64,000 nt of DNA, from the NCBI RefSeq assembly GCF_036173125.1, contig NZ_CP108054.1, positions 1,302,001 through 1,366,000 on the forward strand, written 5' to 3'. The notes below the pieces were generated by a model that did not search any database, was not told the DNA's origin, and saw nothing but the letters and a program-made list of their open reading frames with translations. Source of the DNA: Streptomyces sp. NBC_00286. GTDB taxonomy: Bacteria > Actinomycetota > Actinomycetes > Streptomycetales > Streptomycetaceae. Shown here one piece after another: positions 35,607 through 44,904 of this stretch (positions within the stretch are counted from its first letter, which is position 1; every line of letters starts with the position of its first letter). A program made the position numbers and the translations under genes.

Positions 35607-37711
35607 CCGGCTGATGTGCTCCCGTCGTGCCGGGCGGTGAAGTCCGTGAAGTCGGTGAGGTCGGTGAAGTCATACGAGGGCGCATCCGCGGGCTCGCGCG
35701 CCGCGGGCGCCTCGGGTGATGCGTGCGCCTCCTTGCGTGCCGCGTCCCGCTGTTGGGCCTCGGCGAGCCCGATGCCCCGCTGGAAGGCCGCCATCAGTCC
35801 GGGGTCGTGACCGACGAGGAAGTCGGACTCGGGGCGGGGCAGGGGTCCCTCGCGCAGCTCGGGCACGATGTGCTCCTGGGCGCGCCGTCTGGGCAGTTGG
35901 GGCTTGCCCATGGTGCCGCGCACCGCGCCGTTGCGCTGCGTCGGCGAGGCGACCGCCTTCGCGACGTTCTCGATCACGACCCGCCGCTCGTCGGACCGGA
36001 TGCCGGGCAGTGCCTCCGCCGGATTGGGCCGAGCCTCGGCGCCTCGCACGGGGAGCGGCGCCGAACGGCCGCCGTGCACCACCGTTGTACCGGCCGACGC
36101 GTCATCCCGCGGCTGTTGGGACTCCGCGGCGCTCTCGCCTCGTTGCCCCTGCGCCGTCGTCTCCTGGCGAGCGGTCGCTTCCGGGCGCGCAGTGGCTTCC
36201 TCACACCGCGCATGCGATACGTCGCCGGGGGCGCCCGGCGCGACCCCCCGCACCGGAACGGGCGTGCCCGCAACCGGGACCTCCGCCCCCCGAGCCGCAA
36301 CACCATCCGGAGCCGCCGTCCCCTGCCCGGGCTTCCCCTGCCCCGGCGTCCCGCGAACCGGCACCCCCTGAAGCGGAGCCCGGTGCACCGGAACCCCATC
36401 AGCCGGCGTACCCGCTCCCGACACGACCGTTCCAGGCCGCCCTGCCCCCGACTGTCCCGCACTCGACTGCCCGGCCCGCGTCTGCCCAGCCCCCGCCTGC
36501 TCGGGTTCCGCGCCCAGGAGCCCCTGCGGCATGACGAGTACGGCCTGGATGCCGCCGTAGATATTGGTCTGCAGCCGTACCGCGATGCCGTGCCGGCGCG
36601 CGAGCTGCGAGACCACGAACAGCCCGATGCGTCCGTCCTGCAGCAGGCTCGCGACGTTCACCTGGTCCGGGTCGGCGAGCAGGGCGTTCATCTTGTGCTG
36701 TTCGGCCGGCGGCATACCGAGCCCGCGGTCCTCGACCTCGACGGCGAGCCCCGAGGTGACGAGGTTGGCGCGCAGCAGGACCTGGGTCTGCGGGGCCGAG
36801 AACAGCGTGGCGTTCTCGACGAGTTCGGCCAGCAGATGGATCACGTCGGCGACGGCGTGACCGCGCACGGTGCCTTCGATCGGCGGCACAAGCTTGACCC
36901 GCGAGTACTGCTCGACCTCGGCGGTGGCGGAGCGCAGCACCTCGGTCATGGAGACCGGGTTGCTCCACTGACGGCGGGAGACGGCGCCGCCGAGCACGGC
37001 GAGGTTCTCGGCGTGACGGCGGATGCGGGTGGCGAGATGGTCGACGTGGAAGAGGCCCTTGAGCAGGTCAGGGTCCTCGATCTCATTCTCCAGCTCGTCC
37101 AGGATCGAGATCTCGCGCTGCACGAGGGACTGAAGCCGCCGGGCCAGATTGACGAAGACCTCGACCTTCTGCTCGCTGCCCGCCTGGCTGGACAGCTGGG
37201 AGGCCTGGACGACCGCGCTGACGGCGCCGTCGTGGGCGCGCGCGAGGTCGTCGGCGAGCAGGTCGAACTCGTCGGCGTCCGGGGCGGGTTCGCCGCGCTT
37301 CCGGCGCGCGGGCGGCCCTTCGCCGCGTCGCAACGCCTCGACAAGGCCGCGCAGTTCGGCCTGGTCACGGGCGCTGGCAGCGCGCAGCGTACCGACCCGC
37401 TCGCGTACGGACCTGGCGGCGCGGTTGGCGGCCACGGCGGCGATCACGATGCCCGCGAGGGCGACCGCGACGGCTCCGCCGAGGACGATCCACAGGGTGA
37501 GACTGGGCCTGGCCATGGTCGAGCGGACGGTGAACAGCACGGCGGCGCTGGCGCTGAGAGCCACCGCGATGGGTGGCAGAACCGCGAGACGCAGGAGCTG
37601 GGGCCGTATATGGGTCTCGGGCAGCGAGGGGGCGGTACGGGCGACCGGTCGCCCGTGGCGCCCGCCCTCGCGGCGGTCAGCGCGTGCGGCCGGTGCGCGG
37701 AGGTGAGACAT
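35603..37711 (-). CDS. cvnA: Conservon sensor kinase-like protein CvnA
   Basis: 702 residues from ATG at 37711 (GAGGACG upstream). Two membrane helices between residues 40 and 100 (LAVLPPIAVALSASAAVLF, WIVLGGAVAVALAGIVIA). The kinase-like core has VFVNLARRLQSLVQREISIL, HVDHLATRIRRHAENLAVLG and ATPase boxes LAELVENATLFSAP, VEDRGLGMPP and GRIGLFVVSQLARRHGIAV. A long low-complexity C-terminus is rich in Gly, Pro, Gln. First gene of the conservon. Confidence 0.93.
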   Translation of the reverse strand: MSHLRAPAARADRREGGRHGRPVARTAPSLPETHIRPQLLRLAVLPPIAVALSASAAVLFTVRSTMARPSLTLWIVLGGAVAVALAGIVIAAVAANRAARSVRERVGTLRAASARDQAELRGLVEALRRGEGPPARRKRGEPAPDADEFDLLADDLARAHDGAVSAVVQASQLSSQAGSEQKVEVFVNLARRLQSLVQREISILDELENEIEDPDLLKGLFHVDHLATRIRRHAENLAVLGGAVSRRQWSNPVSMTEVLRSATAEVEQYSRVKLVPPIEGTVRGHAVADVIHLLAELVENATLFSAPQTQVLLRANLVTSGLAVEVEDRGLGMPPAEQHKMNALLADPDQVNVASLLQDGRIGLFVVSQLARRHGIAVRLQTNIYGGIQAVLVMPQGLLGAEPEQAGAGQTRAGQSSAGQSGAGRPGTVVSGAGTPADGVPVHRAPLQGVPVRGTPGQGKPGQGTAAPDGVAARGAEVPVAGTPVPVRGVAPGAPGDVSHARCEEATARPEATARQETTAQGQRGESAAESQQPRDDASAGTTVVHGGRSAPLPVRGAEARPNPAEALPGIRSDERRVVIENVAKAVASPTQRNGAVRGTMGKPQLPRRRAQEHIVPELREGPLPRPESDFLVGHDPGLMAAFQRGIGLAEAQQRDAARKEAHASPEAPAAREPADAPSYDFTDLTDFTDFTARHDGSTSAG

Positions 37712-37997
37712 CGACGTCCTCGTACTGGGTATGTCGGGGCCGTGGCGGCTCCCGCGGATCTGCGAGTCGGGCATGCGCCATCGCGGTGCCGTTCGCGCAT
37801 GCCAAAAAACCGGCCCTGCGTCGCTCGGCGGCCACTCACAGTAGTCGCCACCGCATCACACTCGGTGGGCAGTTGACAAAGTCCGGCGGACATCGTCCCG
37901 CTCTGGTATGAGCGTTCGTACGACAGACCGATAAGCCAGTCGTACGTACATTCCCGTGCACGATCGGATCGATCAGACCCGGTCAGAACCGGTCAGC

Positions 37998-38042
37998 GAA
38001 AAAAGCGAGGGCCGAGGAGCAGTTCTGCCCCTCGGCCCTCGC
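37998..38042 (-). terminator. Rho-independent terminator of the MBL-fold gene
   Basis: On the minus strand a 13-bp stem GCGAGGGCCGAGG/CCTCGGCCCTCGC with a 12-base loop is followed by TTTTTTC. It lies 25 bp after the stop codon at 38067. Confidence 0.85.
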
Positions 38043-38066
38043 CGACGTTCTGCGCTTACGTCCCGG

Positions 38067-39269
38067 TCACCCGGCCGGGACGGTCTCCGGTTCTCCGGTG
38101 TCCTCAGCGGCGTCACCCGGCGTATCGACGACCGTCTTTTCCAGGACGGGCCAGCCACCGGCCGGCGTGAGCGCCACGGCGCGCCACCAGGGCTCGGACG
38201 GCACCGTCTCGGCCGTGGGCTCGAAGGGCTCGCCGGGGCGGGGCAGCGCGATCCTGGCGCCGACCGCGCGGGCGGCGGCGATGGTCCCCTCGCCCGGCTC
38301 GGCCCACGGATGCGCCGCCAGGTTGAAGGTCGCCCAGTGGATCGGCAGCATCACGCCGCTGGGCTTCTCGCCCTGAAGGTCCAGGTGGGCGCGCATGCCC
38401 TCCTCGGGCGCCATATGAATGTCGGGCCAGAACTCCGAGTAAGCACCGATCTGGATCATCGTGGCGTCGAAGGGGCCGTGCTCGGCGCCGATGTCCTTGA
38501 ATCCGGTGAAGTATCCGGTGTCGCCGCTGTGATAGATCCGGTGCTCATCACCCGCGACGGCCCACGAGGCCCAGAGGGTGTGCTGGGTGTTGCGCAGGCC
38601 GCGCCCGCAGAAGTGGCGGGCGGGCGTGGCGGTCAGAGAGATACCGCCGACCTTCGTCGTCTCGTTCCAGTCCAGCTCGCGCAGCCGGTCCGGGGAGACA
38701 CCCCAGTGCTCCAGGTGGGCGCCGACGCCGAGAGGCACCGCGAACACCGTGTCCGTATCGGCCAGGGCCTTGATGGTGGGCAGGTCGAGGTGGTCGTAGT
38801 GATCGTGCGAGATGACGACTACGTCGACCGGGCCGAGCGCCGCCAGCGACAACGGCACGGGGTGCAGTCGCTTGGGCCCGGCGAAGGCGAACGGGGAGCA
38901 GCGCTCGCCCCAGACGGGGTCGAAGAGCACCCGGTGGCCGTCGATCTCGGCAAGCACGCTGGAGTGCCCCATCCATGTCAGCCGCAGTCCGTGGGCCGGG
39001 GGCCTGGCGAGGTCGGCCAGCGTCGTGGCGTGCACCGGCACCATCCCCGCCGGGGCGCGGCGCACCCGCTCTTCCTTGCGGAAGAAGGCCTTCGCGAACT
39101 CGCGCATGGCGCCGTCGGGCCGGGGGGCACCCTCCGGATTCCGGAAGACGCCATCCTCGAAGTTCGGCGATCTGCGGATGCGCTCCATGCGCTCACCGCT
39201 CGGATCCGCGCCGAAGGCGGCGGGCCGCAGAGCACGGAGCCCGGAGCTCAGGGGACGGAAACCGGTCAC
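38067..39269 (-). CDS. Metallo-beta-lactamase-fold hydrolase (NAPE-PLD/UlaG-like)
   Basis: 400 residues. MBL metal motif SHDHYDHLD, further ligands in ARHFCGRG and YHSGDTGYF, and PIHWATFNL near the C-terminus. LRLTWMGHSSVLAEIDGHRV precedes the core as in N-acyl-phosphatidylethanolamine phospholipase D relatives. The family cleaves phosphodiesters or lactones; substrate unknown. Starts at 39269, divergent from the dehydrogenase gene. Confidence 0.9.
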   Translation of the reverse strand: MTGFRPLSSGLRALRPAAFGADPSGERMERIRRSPNFEDGVFRNPEGAPRPDGAMREFAKAFFRKEERVRRAPAGMVPVHATTLADLARPPAHGLRLTWMGHSSVLAEIDGHRVLFDPVWGERCSPFAFAGPKRLHPVPLSLAALGPVDVVVISHDHYDHLDLPTIKALADTDTVFAVPLGVGAHLEHWGVSPDRLRELDWNETTKVGGISLTATPARHFCGRGLRNTQHTLWASWAVAGDEHRIYHSGDTGYFTGFKDIGAEHGPFDATMIQIGAYSEFWPDIHMAPEEGMRAHLDLQGEKPSGVMLPIHWATFNLAAHPWAEPGEGTIAAARAVGARIALPRPGEPFEPTAETVPSEPWWRAVALTPAGGWPVLEKTVVDTPGDAAEDTGEPETVPAG

Positions 39270-39597
39270 GGCACCTCCAGGTGGAGTCGGTCTGACATCT
39301 CATTATGGTCGCCGCCTCTGACAGCGCCGGGTCGGGCGTATGACGGGGCGGTGTCCGCGCCGGGCACGGCGAATTCCGCCACGTACGACGTCGATCCCGT
39401 ACTGAAGATCCGTTCAGCACGTTGACAGCGCCGCCGCTCAACCCCTGCGATACTGACTGCTCGTTTAGTAACGACGGGCCCCGACCGGCACCGGGACACT
39501 CTCGGCGCCCGGTCCCACGGCTGGTCAAACGTTTCGATTCCGTTCCCTGTTCCCTGTTCGCTCCCTGTTCCCGATTCCCCGTTCTCGAGGAGACCCC
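39270..39597. other. Divergent promoter region with TTCCCTG repeats
   Basis: About 330 bp between divergent genes. At 39546-39590 TTCCCTG or close variants repeat four times just before the dehydrogenase Shine-Dalgarno (CGAGGAGACC). No regulator site is recognised. Confidence 0.5.
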
Positions 39598-40791
39598 ATG
39601 ACAGCTCCGGCCAGCAGTCCCTTGATGACGCTCACCTGGACCGACCACGTCACCGGCCACCAGGGGCATCTGGTCGTGGACCGACTGGTGCGCGGAGTCT
39701 CCAGCGGCGGGCTGCGGATGCGGGCGGGCTGCACGCTGGACGAGGTCGCCGGCCTCGCGCGCGGCATGACCATGAAGGAGGCGCTGCACTACCACCCCCA
39801 GGCCCGCTACATCCCGCTGGGCGGCGCGAAGGGCGGCATCGACTGCGATCCCCAGGACCCCGAGGCGTACGGGGTCCTCGTGCGCTATCTGCGCGCCATG
39901 CGCCCGTACATCGAGAACTTCTGGACCACAGGCGAGGACCTCGGCCTCACCCAGGACCTCGTCGACCGGGCCGCCACCGAGGCGGGCCTCGTCTCGTCCA
40001 TCCAGGCCGTGTATCCGCTGCTCGACGACGAGACGGCGGCCCGGCGGCGGCTGGCGGACGCGTTCGCGGTCGAGGTGGACGGCATCGGGCTCGACGAACT
40101 GGTCGGCGGCTGCGGGGTCGCCGAGTCGGTGCTCGCGGCCCTGGACCGGGCCGGGGTGGCGTACTCGGGGACGCGCGTCGCCGTGCAGGGGCTGGGCACC
40201 ATGGGTGGCGCCACCGCCCGCTTCCTGGCGCGCGCGGGCCTCACCATCGTGGCCGTCGCCGACGTGAAGGGCACGATCGCCAATCCGGCGGGGCTCGACA
40301 TCGAGGCGCTGCTCGCCGCCCGGGACGCGTACGGAACCGTCGACCGCTCGGCGTTGCGCCCCGCCGACCGCGAACTGCCGGGCGACGACGCCTGGTTGTC
40401 CACCGAGGCCGAGGTGCTGGTGCCGGCGGCGGTCTCCTACGCGATCGACGCCGTCAACCAGGCGCGGATCACAGCTCGTTGGATCGTCGAGGCCGCGAAC
40501 ATGCCCGTACGGGCCGAAGCGGAGCAGCTTCTCGCCGCGCGCGGGGTCACCGTTCTGCCGGACGTAGTCGTCAACTCCGGGACCAACGCCTGGTGGTGGT
40601 GGACGCTGTTCGGCGATATCGGGGCCGACGCGGAGGAGGCCTTCGCGTACACGCGACGCTCCATGCGGGCACTGGTCGACCAGACGCTCACGCGCGCGGA
40701 GGCTGACGGCACGACACCGCGGGCTGCCGCGCACGCGATCGTCGCGGACCGACTGCCGGTGATTTCCGAAAGGTTCGGCTGGTATCGGTGA
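39598..40791 (+). CDS. Glu/Leu/Phe/Val dehydrogenase
   Basis: 397 residues. Catalytic Lys region YIPLGGAKGGIDCDP, the N-domain motif MTMKEALHYHPQARYIPLGG and Rossmann part VAVQGLGTMGGATARFLARA. C-terminal part VLPDVVVNSGTNAWWWWTLF fits the family NAG/V motif. Deaminates an amino acid with NAD(P); the exact amino acid is not clear, and it is not the standard valine dehydrogenase length or motif set. Start at 39598 with GAGGAGACCCC upstream. Confidence 0.9.
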   Translation: MTAPASSPLMTLTWTDHVTGHQGHLVVDRLVRGVSSGGLRMRAGCTLDEVAGLARGMTMKEALHYHPQARYIPLGGAKGGIDCDPQDPEAYGVLVRYLRAMRPYIENFWTTGEDLGLTQDLVDRAATEAGLVSSIQAVYPLLDDETAARRRLADAFAVEVDGIGLDELVGGCGVAESVLAALDRAGVAYSGTRVAVQGLGTMGGATARFLARAGLTIVAVADVKGTIANPAGLDIEALLAARDAYGTVDRSALRPADRELPGDDAWLSTEAEVLVPAAVSYAIDAVNQARITARWIVEAANMPVRAEAEQLLAARGVTVLPDVVVNSGTNAWWWWTLFGDIGADAEEAFAYTRRSMRALVDQTLTRAEADGTTPRAAAHAIVADRLPVISERFGWYR

Positions 40792-40899
40792 CATTCGGGC
40801 CGGCGTCGGTGACATTCGGGCCGGTGTCGATGACATTCGGCCGGTGTCGATGACATTCGGCCGGTGTCGATGACATTCGGCCGGTGTCGATGACATCGG
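40789..40899 (+). repeat. Tandem repeat of a 20-21 bp unit starting at the dehydrogenase stop codon
   Basis: TGACATTCGGGCCGGYGTCGR (21 bp) twice, then TGACATTCGGCCGGTGTCGA (20 bp) three times, then a 9-bp partial. The first TGA is the dehydrogenase stop. The final codons (TTCGGCTGGTATCGG) look like a degenerate preceding unit. Confidence 0.9.
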
Positions 40900-40933
40900 A
40901 TGCCTGTCAGACCTCGTGTGTAGGGTTGCGGGC

Positions 40934-41530
40934 GTGGCCAGAGTTCGGTTGAGCGTTCGGGAGCGGCGGGAGGAGTTGCTGCGGGCCGCGGTCGAGCAGA
41001 TCGAGGCGCGGGGCGTGGCGGCGGTACGGATCGCCGACGTGGCGGCCGCGCTGGGGGTCAGCAACGCGCTGGTGCTGTATCACTTCTCGACGAAGGAGAA
41101 GCTGGTCGCCGCCGCGTTCGCCTACGCGGCCGAGGGCGACCTGGCTCATCTGCGCAAGCTTCTCGCTCGCCGCACCACGGCGGTACGCCGCCTGCGGTCG
41201 GCCGTTCGCTGGTACGCCCCGACCGGCCAGGCCAAGGGGTGGCGCCTGTGGATCGAGGGCTGGTCGGCGGCCCTGCGCGATCCCGGGTTGCGGGAGGTTA
41301 CGCGAGACCTCGACCGCCAGTGGAAGGCGGCGCTCGCCGAGGTCATCGCGGAGGGTGTGGCTGCCGGGGAGTTCCACTGCCCGTCTCCCATGGACACGGC
41401 CTTGCGTCTCACGGCGCTCCTTGACGGCTTGGCCGTCCAGGTGACGGCGTACGACGGAGCGGTGTCGCGCGCCCGGACGCAACAGTGGGCGGACGAGGCC
41501 TTGGCCCACGAGCTTGGCCTCCGCCAGTAG
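40934..41530 (+). CDS. TetR-family transcriptional regulator
   Basis: 198 residues from GTG at 40934. Helix-turn-helix RIADVAAALGVSNALVLYHF follows the typical SVRERREELLRAAVEQIEAR. The C-domain is long with WRLWIEGWSAALRDPGLREV and TALLDGLAVQVTAYD. No Shine-Dalgarno precedes the GTG, so a leaderless message is likely. It lies directly after the dehydrogenase and its repeats and may regulate it. Confidence 0.9.
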   Translation: MARVRLSVRERREELLRAAVEQIEARGVAAVRIADVAAALGVSNALVLYHFSTKEKLVAAAFAYAAEGDLAHLRKLLARRTTAVRRLRSAVRWYAPTGQAKGWRLWIEGWSAALRDPGLREVTRDLDRQWKAALAEVIAEGVAAGEFHCPSPMDTALRLTALLDGLAVQVTAYDGAVSRARTQQWADEALAHELGLRQ

Positions 41531-42148
41531 GGCGATTGGGTTCGTTGTCGGCTGCGGGGTACCTCCGGCGGTTGGGCGGTTGGGTTTCGTTTTCGTCTGC
41601 GGGTGCGTTGTGGTTGATCGCGCAGTTCCCCGCGCCCCTTGGGTGCGTGGTGGGTGCGGGGCCGCGGGCCGGTGCGTCAGCCCGTCGCCAACAGGGCATA
41701 CGGCCCCTTGCTTCCACAGGGTTCTGGTGTGCCCAGACCGAAGCTAAGCGACGGGCATAGGACGCACCGGCCCACGTCCCCTCCCCCCGGCGGAAAGCTG
41801 CGGGTAGTTGGGGGTGCGGGCACGCGGTGGCTGGTCAGCAGGGTGGATGGCGAGCATGGTGCCTGGTGAGGGTGATGGCTGGTGAGCCTGCTAGCGGACG
41901 GCTCCAGGGGCGCCCCTTCAGGGGCGCGGGGCTGTGTCAATTTGCGGCTCCGCCGCGGGGCGCGACCAGCCCCAACGAACCCGCAGCCGCGACACGACTG
42001 TCACCCCCACCCCGGTAGGCACCCCACCCGCCGGAAGCACCCCACGAACCCACCCACCCGCCGGAGGCAGCCCACCAGCCAGAGGCAAGGGGGGTGTGGG
42101 GGCGCAGCCCCCAGCTTCGGGAAGGGGCGGGGCTGGGGAAAGGAACCC
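41531..42148. other. Non-coding stretch with dispersed Streptomyces intergenic repeats
   Basis: About 620 bp. Contains GCAGTTCCCCGCGCCCCTTG at 41622 and, inverted, CCTTCAGGGGCGCGGGGCTG near 41914, then GGGGCGCAGCCCCCAGCTTC near 42108. From memory such sequences recur between genes in Streptomyces genomes. A CACCCCACCCGCCGGA pattern repeats near 42020-42080. No gene. Confidence 0.55.
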
Positions 42149-42967
42149 TCAAACAGCGGACCGCATGCGGGACTTGATGTCGTCCGGCGACAAACTCCCC
42201 TTCGCCACCACCCGGTCCCCCGACGACTCCCCTCGAAGCCTCCGCCCAATCCACGGCACCAGATACTCCCGAGCCCAGTGAATGTCATCCCGCCGAACCT
42301 CAAGCGTGCCCCGAGGCGGCAACGGCGGCCACGGCTGCTCCGGATCCGCAGGCACCGCCAGCCCAAGCACCTGCCCCGCGCGCAGCGCAACCCGCGTATG
42401 CCCCTCCGGCGACAGATGCAGCCGGTCGTCGTCCCATGCCCGCCGATCCTGAATCGTCTTCAGCGACCAAAGGTCGAGCACAGGACACCCGTACCGATCA
42501 GCAATCGCCCGCACATGCCCGTTGTACGTAGCGATCTTGCCCCGCAAGTGCCTGAGCACCGGCACACCCCGAGTATCGAAGCCGGTCGTCACCAGCACCG
42601 TCCCGACAGCCGACGTAAGTTCGGCAACGGCACCCTCAAAGCGAGCAGCGACCTCGTCGGGATCGGTCCCCGGCCGAAGGATGTCGTTACCGCCCGCCGA
42701 AAAGGAAACGAGGTCCGGCCCCAACTCGATGGCCCGCGAAAGCTGGTCCTCGACGATCTGGTCGAGCAACTTCCCGCGCACGGCAAGGTTCGTGTAGTCG
42801 AAGTCGCCCTCAGCGCGCCGGTCGGCGAGCAGTACCGCGAACCGGTCGGCCCAGCCGACGAACGCCCCGTCGGGCCCGGGGTCGCCGACGCCCTCGGTGA
42901 AGCTGTCCCCCACCGCCACGTACGACCCGATCACTGATCTGCTGTCATTCTTCGAATCGTCTGCCAC
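42149..42967 (-). CDS. SGNH/GDSL hydrolase
   Basis: 272 residues. Block I VAVGDSFTEGVGD (nucleophile Ser), block II NLAVRG, block III SAGGNDILRPG and block V DRLHLSPEGH (Asp-His). No signal peptide, so it is cytoplasmic. An esterase or lipase in the broad sense; substrate unknown. C-terminal DDIHWAREYLVPWIGRRLRG is typical of Streptomyces members. Confidence 0.92.
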   Translation of the reverse strand: MADDSKNDSRSVIGSYVAVGDSFTEGVGDPGPDGAFVGWADRFAVLLADRRAEGDFDYTNLAVRGKLLDQIVEDQLSRAIELGPDLVSFSAGGNDILRPGTDPDEVAARFEGAVAELTSAVGTVLVTTGFDTRGVPVLRHLRGKIATYNGHVRAIADRYGCPVLDLWSLKTIQDRRAWDDDRLHLSPEGHTRVALRAGQVLGLAVPADPEQPWPPLPPRGTLEVRRDDIHWAREYLVPWIGRRLRGESSGDRVVAKGSLSPDDIKSRMRSAV

Positions 42968-43056
42968 ATCGAGCCATGATTCACCTTTCGATGTGAGCTA
43001 CGCGACCGTAGGAAAGGGTTGACGGACGGTGAGATAAGCCACGCGTAAAGTCCCGG

Positions 43057-43788
43057 TCAACTCGGAATACAGAGCTCCCACACCCGGAAGTCCGTGATCC
43101 GGAAATGGCTCCATACGGTCCGGAACGCGAAGTGCCCGCTCGCGTACGGATCCTGGTCGACGTAGTCGAAGACGAGCCGCCCGTTGTTCCACCACTGGAC
43201 GGTCGAACCGTGCGAGACGATCCGGACGCGATGGGGCCGGTTCGCCACGAGCAGGGGCTCGGTGTAGTCGTAGATCAGCGGCCGGACACCCGCCCGCCCG
43301 ACGTAACGGCGCAGCCGCGTGGTCGTGTTGTAGTTGGCGCCGTAGCCCGAGTAGTACGTCTTGAGGTGGTCGTACTCGTCGAGGGCGCCGCCGCGCTGCG
43401 TGGCGAAGAGGTCGTCCGGGGAGCGGACGTCGACGGCGTTCCAGAAGTTGTTGAGGTCCGACACCCGGTCGTTGACACCGCCCGCGGAGACCGGTGTGGC
43501 CGTGTACTCGATGACGTACGGCCCCGAGAGCTTCCGCTTGAACCAGACCGTGGCGCCGCTCGGCACATCGATCTCCATGACCCCGCGGGAGGCGGTGACC
43601 CTGCCTCCGTCCTGCAACTCCGTTGCCCACTGCCCCAGCCCGTGCCGGAAGTCGTCGCGGGCGATGAGCCGTCCCCGGCGGTGGCGCACCGACGCGCTCG
43701 CGGCATGTGCGCTCGCTGTGTGCGCGGGGGCCAGGGCCGCGAGGGCGGCACCGGCCGCCAGGGCTCCGAAGGCTCTGCGGGTCGTCAT
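43057..43788 (-). CDS. Secreted DUF6250-like beta-sandwich protein
   Basis: 243 residues. Signal peptide with twin-arginine-like start TTRRAFGALAAGAALAALAP and cut near ASAHA. The mature part resembles the concanavalin-like DUF6250 group: LIARDDFRHGLGQWATELQD, VWFKRKLSGPYVIEYTATPV, DLNNFWNAVDVRSPDDLF and GHFAFRTVWSHFRITDFRVW. Probably acts on extracellular polysaccharide; assignment by resemblance, function inferred. Confidence 0.75.
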   Translation of the reverse strand: MTTRRAFGALAAGAALAALAPAHTASAHAASASVRHRRGRLIARDDFRHGLGQWATELQDGGRVTASRGVMEIDVPSGATVWFKRKLSGPYVIEYTATPVSAGGVNDRVSDLNNFWNAVDVRSPDDLFATQRGGALDEYDHLKTYYSGYGANYNTTTRLRRYVGRAGVRPLIYDYTEPLLVANRPHRVRIVSHGSTVQWWNNGRLVFDYVDQDPYASGHFAFRTVWSHFRITDFRVWELCIPS

Positions 43789-43967
43789 GAAGCGTCTCCT
43801 TGGCAGGCGTCAGGGGCGGAGAAGAAAGCGCTTGCCCGCAGATCTTGACGTCCGCCCACCACCTCTGTCGACCCCCGGAACAAGCCGAAGGCCGGACCCG
43901 GGGATCAGGGGTCCGGCCTTCGGCCGAGAGGGAGACGCGATCCGCCCTCGGCGGCGCTCAGGTGACG

Positions 43968-44894
43968 TCAGGCAGAGACGCCGTGCGAGCGCAGGAACGC
44001 CATCGGGTCCACGTCCGAGCCGTAGTCCGGCGTGGTGCGGATCTCGAAGTGCAGGTGCGGCCCGGTGACGTTGCCGGTCGCGCCGGAGAGGCCGATCTGC
44101 TGACCGGCGGTCACGGACTGCCCCTGCGAGACGGAAAGGGAGGAAAGGTGGGCGTACTGGGCGTAGTGGCCGTCGTTGAGCTTGATGACGACCTGGTTGC
44201 CGTACGCGCCGCCCCAGCCGGCGGAGACGACGGTGCCCGCGCCCACGGCCTTGAGCGAAGTGCCGGTCGCGGCGGCGAAGTCGACGCCGGTGTGGTAGCC
44301 GCTGGACCACATGCCGCCCGACATCCGGTACGGGGTGCTGACGGTGGCACCGTCGACCGGCATGGTGAAGCCGCTCGAACTGCTGGGTGCCTCAGCGGCC
44401 TTGGCGGGCTCGGCCTTCTTCGCGGACGCCTGGGGGGCCGCGGCCGCCTTGGGGGCCTCGGCCGCCTGGGGAGCCTTGGCCTCGTTGGCAGCGGAAGGCG
44501 CGGCGGCCTTCTTGCCGATCGTCAGCTTCTGGCCCGGGTGGATGAGCCCGGGGTCACTGCCGACGACCTGACGATTGTCGGCGTAGAGCTTCTTCCAGCC
44601 ACCGCTGACATTCTGGGCGTTGGCGATCTTCGAGAGAGAATCGCCCGTCTTTACTTCGTACGTCCTGGTCGCGGCCTTCTTCTGAGCGGCGACCGGAGCA
44701 GACTCAAGGGCCTTCTGGGAAACAGATTCGGCCTTGTTGGAAACAGACGCGGGCGCGCTCTGCGGAGTTGCGGCCTGTGCGCCGACTGCTCCCAGCAAAG
44801 GGAGTGCCAGAGCGGCGCCGCCTGTTGAGGCAACGGCGATCGAGCGGGTGAAACGCGCGGACTTCGGGCGGCGGTGCTTACCCTTCGCGGGCAT
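43968..44894 (-). CDS. Secreted LysM-M23 peptidoglycan endopeptidase
   Basis: 308 residues. Signal peptide to about residue 42 (IAVASTGGAALALPLLGAVG). LysM at about 75-130 (YEVKTGDSLSKIANAQNVSG). Ala/Lys/Glu-rich linker, then M23 with zinc ligands in GYHTGVDFAAATG and GPHLHFEIRTTPD. LysM binds glycan and M23 cuts peptide cross-links. Start has GGAGAGGA upstream. The leader carries a c-di-AMP riboswitch. Confidence 0.93.
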   Translation of the reverse strand: MPAKGKHRRPKSARFTRSIAVASTGGAALALPLLGAVGAQAATPQSAPASVSNKAESVSQKALESAPVAAQKKAATRTYEVKTGDSLSKIANAQNVSGGWKKLYADNRQVVGSDPGLIHPGQKLTIGKKAAAPSAANEAKAPQAAEAPKAAAAPQASAKKAEPAKAAEAPSSSSGFTMPVDGATVSTPYRMSGGMWSSGYHTGVDFAAATGTSLKAVGAGTVVSAGWGGAYGNQVVIKLNDGHYAQYAHLSSLSVSQGQSVTAGQQIGLSGATGNVTGPHLHFEIRTTPDYGSDVDPMAFLRSHGVSA

Positions 44895-44904
44895 GGCGAA
44901 TTCC

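Noticed and set aside
35723..37876. Plus-strand open frame of 717 codons
   Set aside because: Antisense to cvnA; no recognisable domain.
40789..40899. CRISPR array
   Set aside because: Units are contiguous with no unique spacers and no cas genes; it is a simple tandem repeat.
41550..42140. A small gene or rRNA fragment in the 600-bp gap
   Set aside because: Only repeats and CCACCC-rich runs are seen; open frames are repeat translations.
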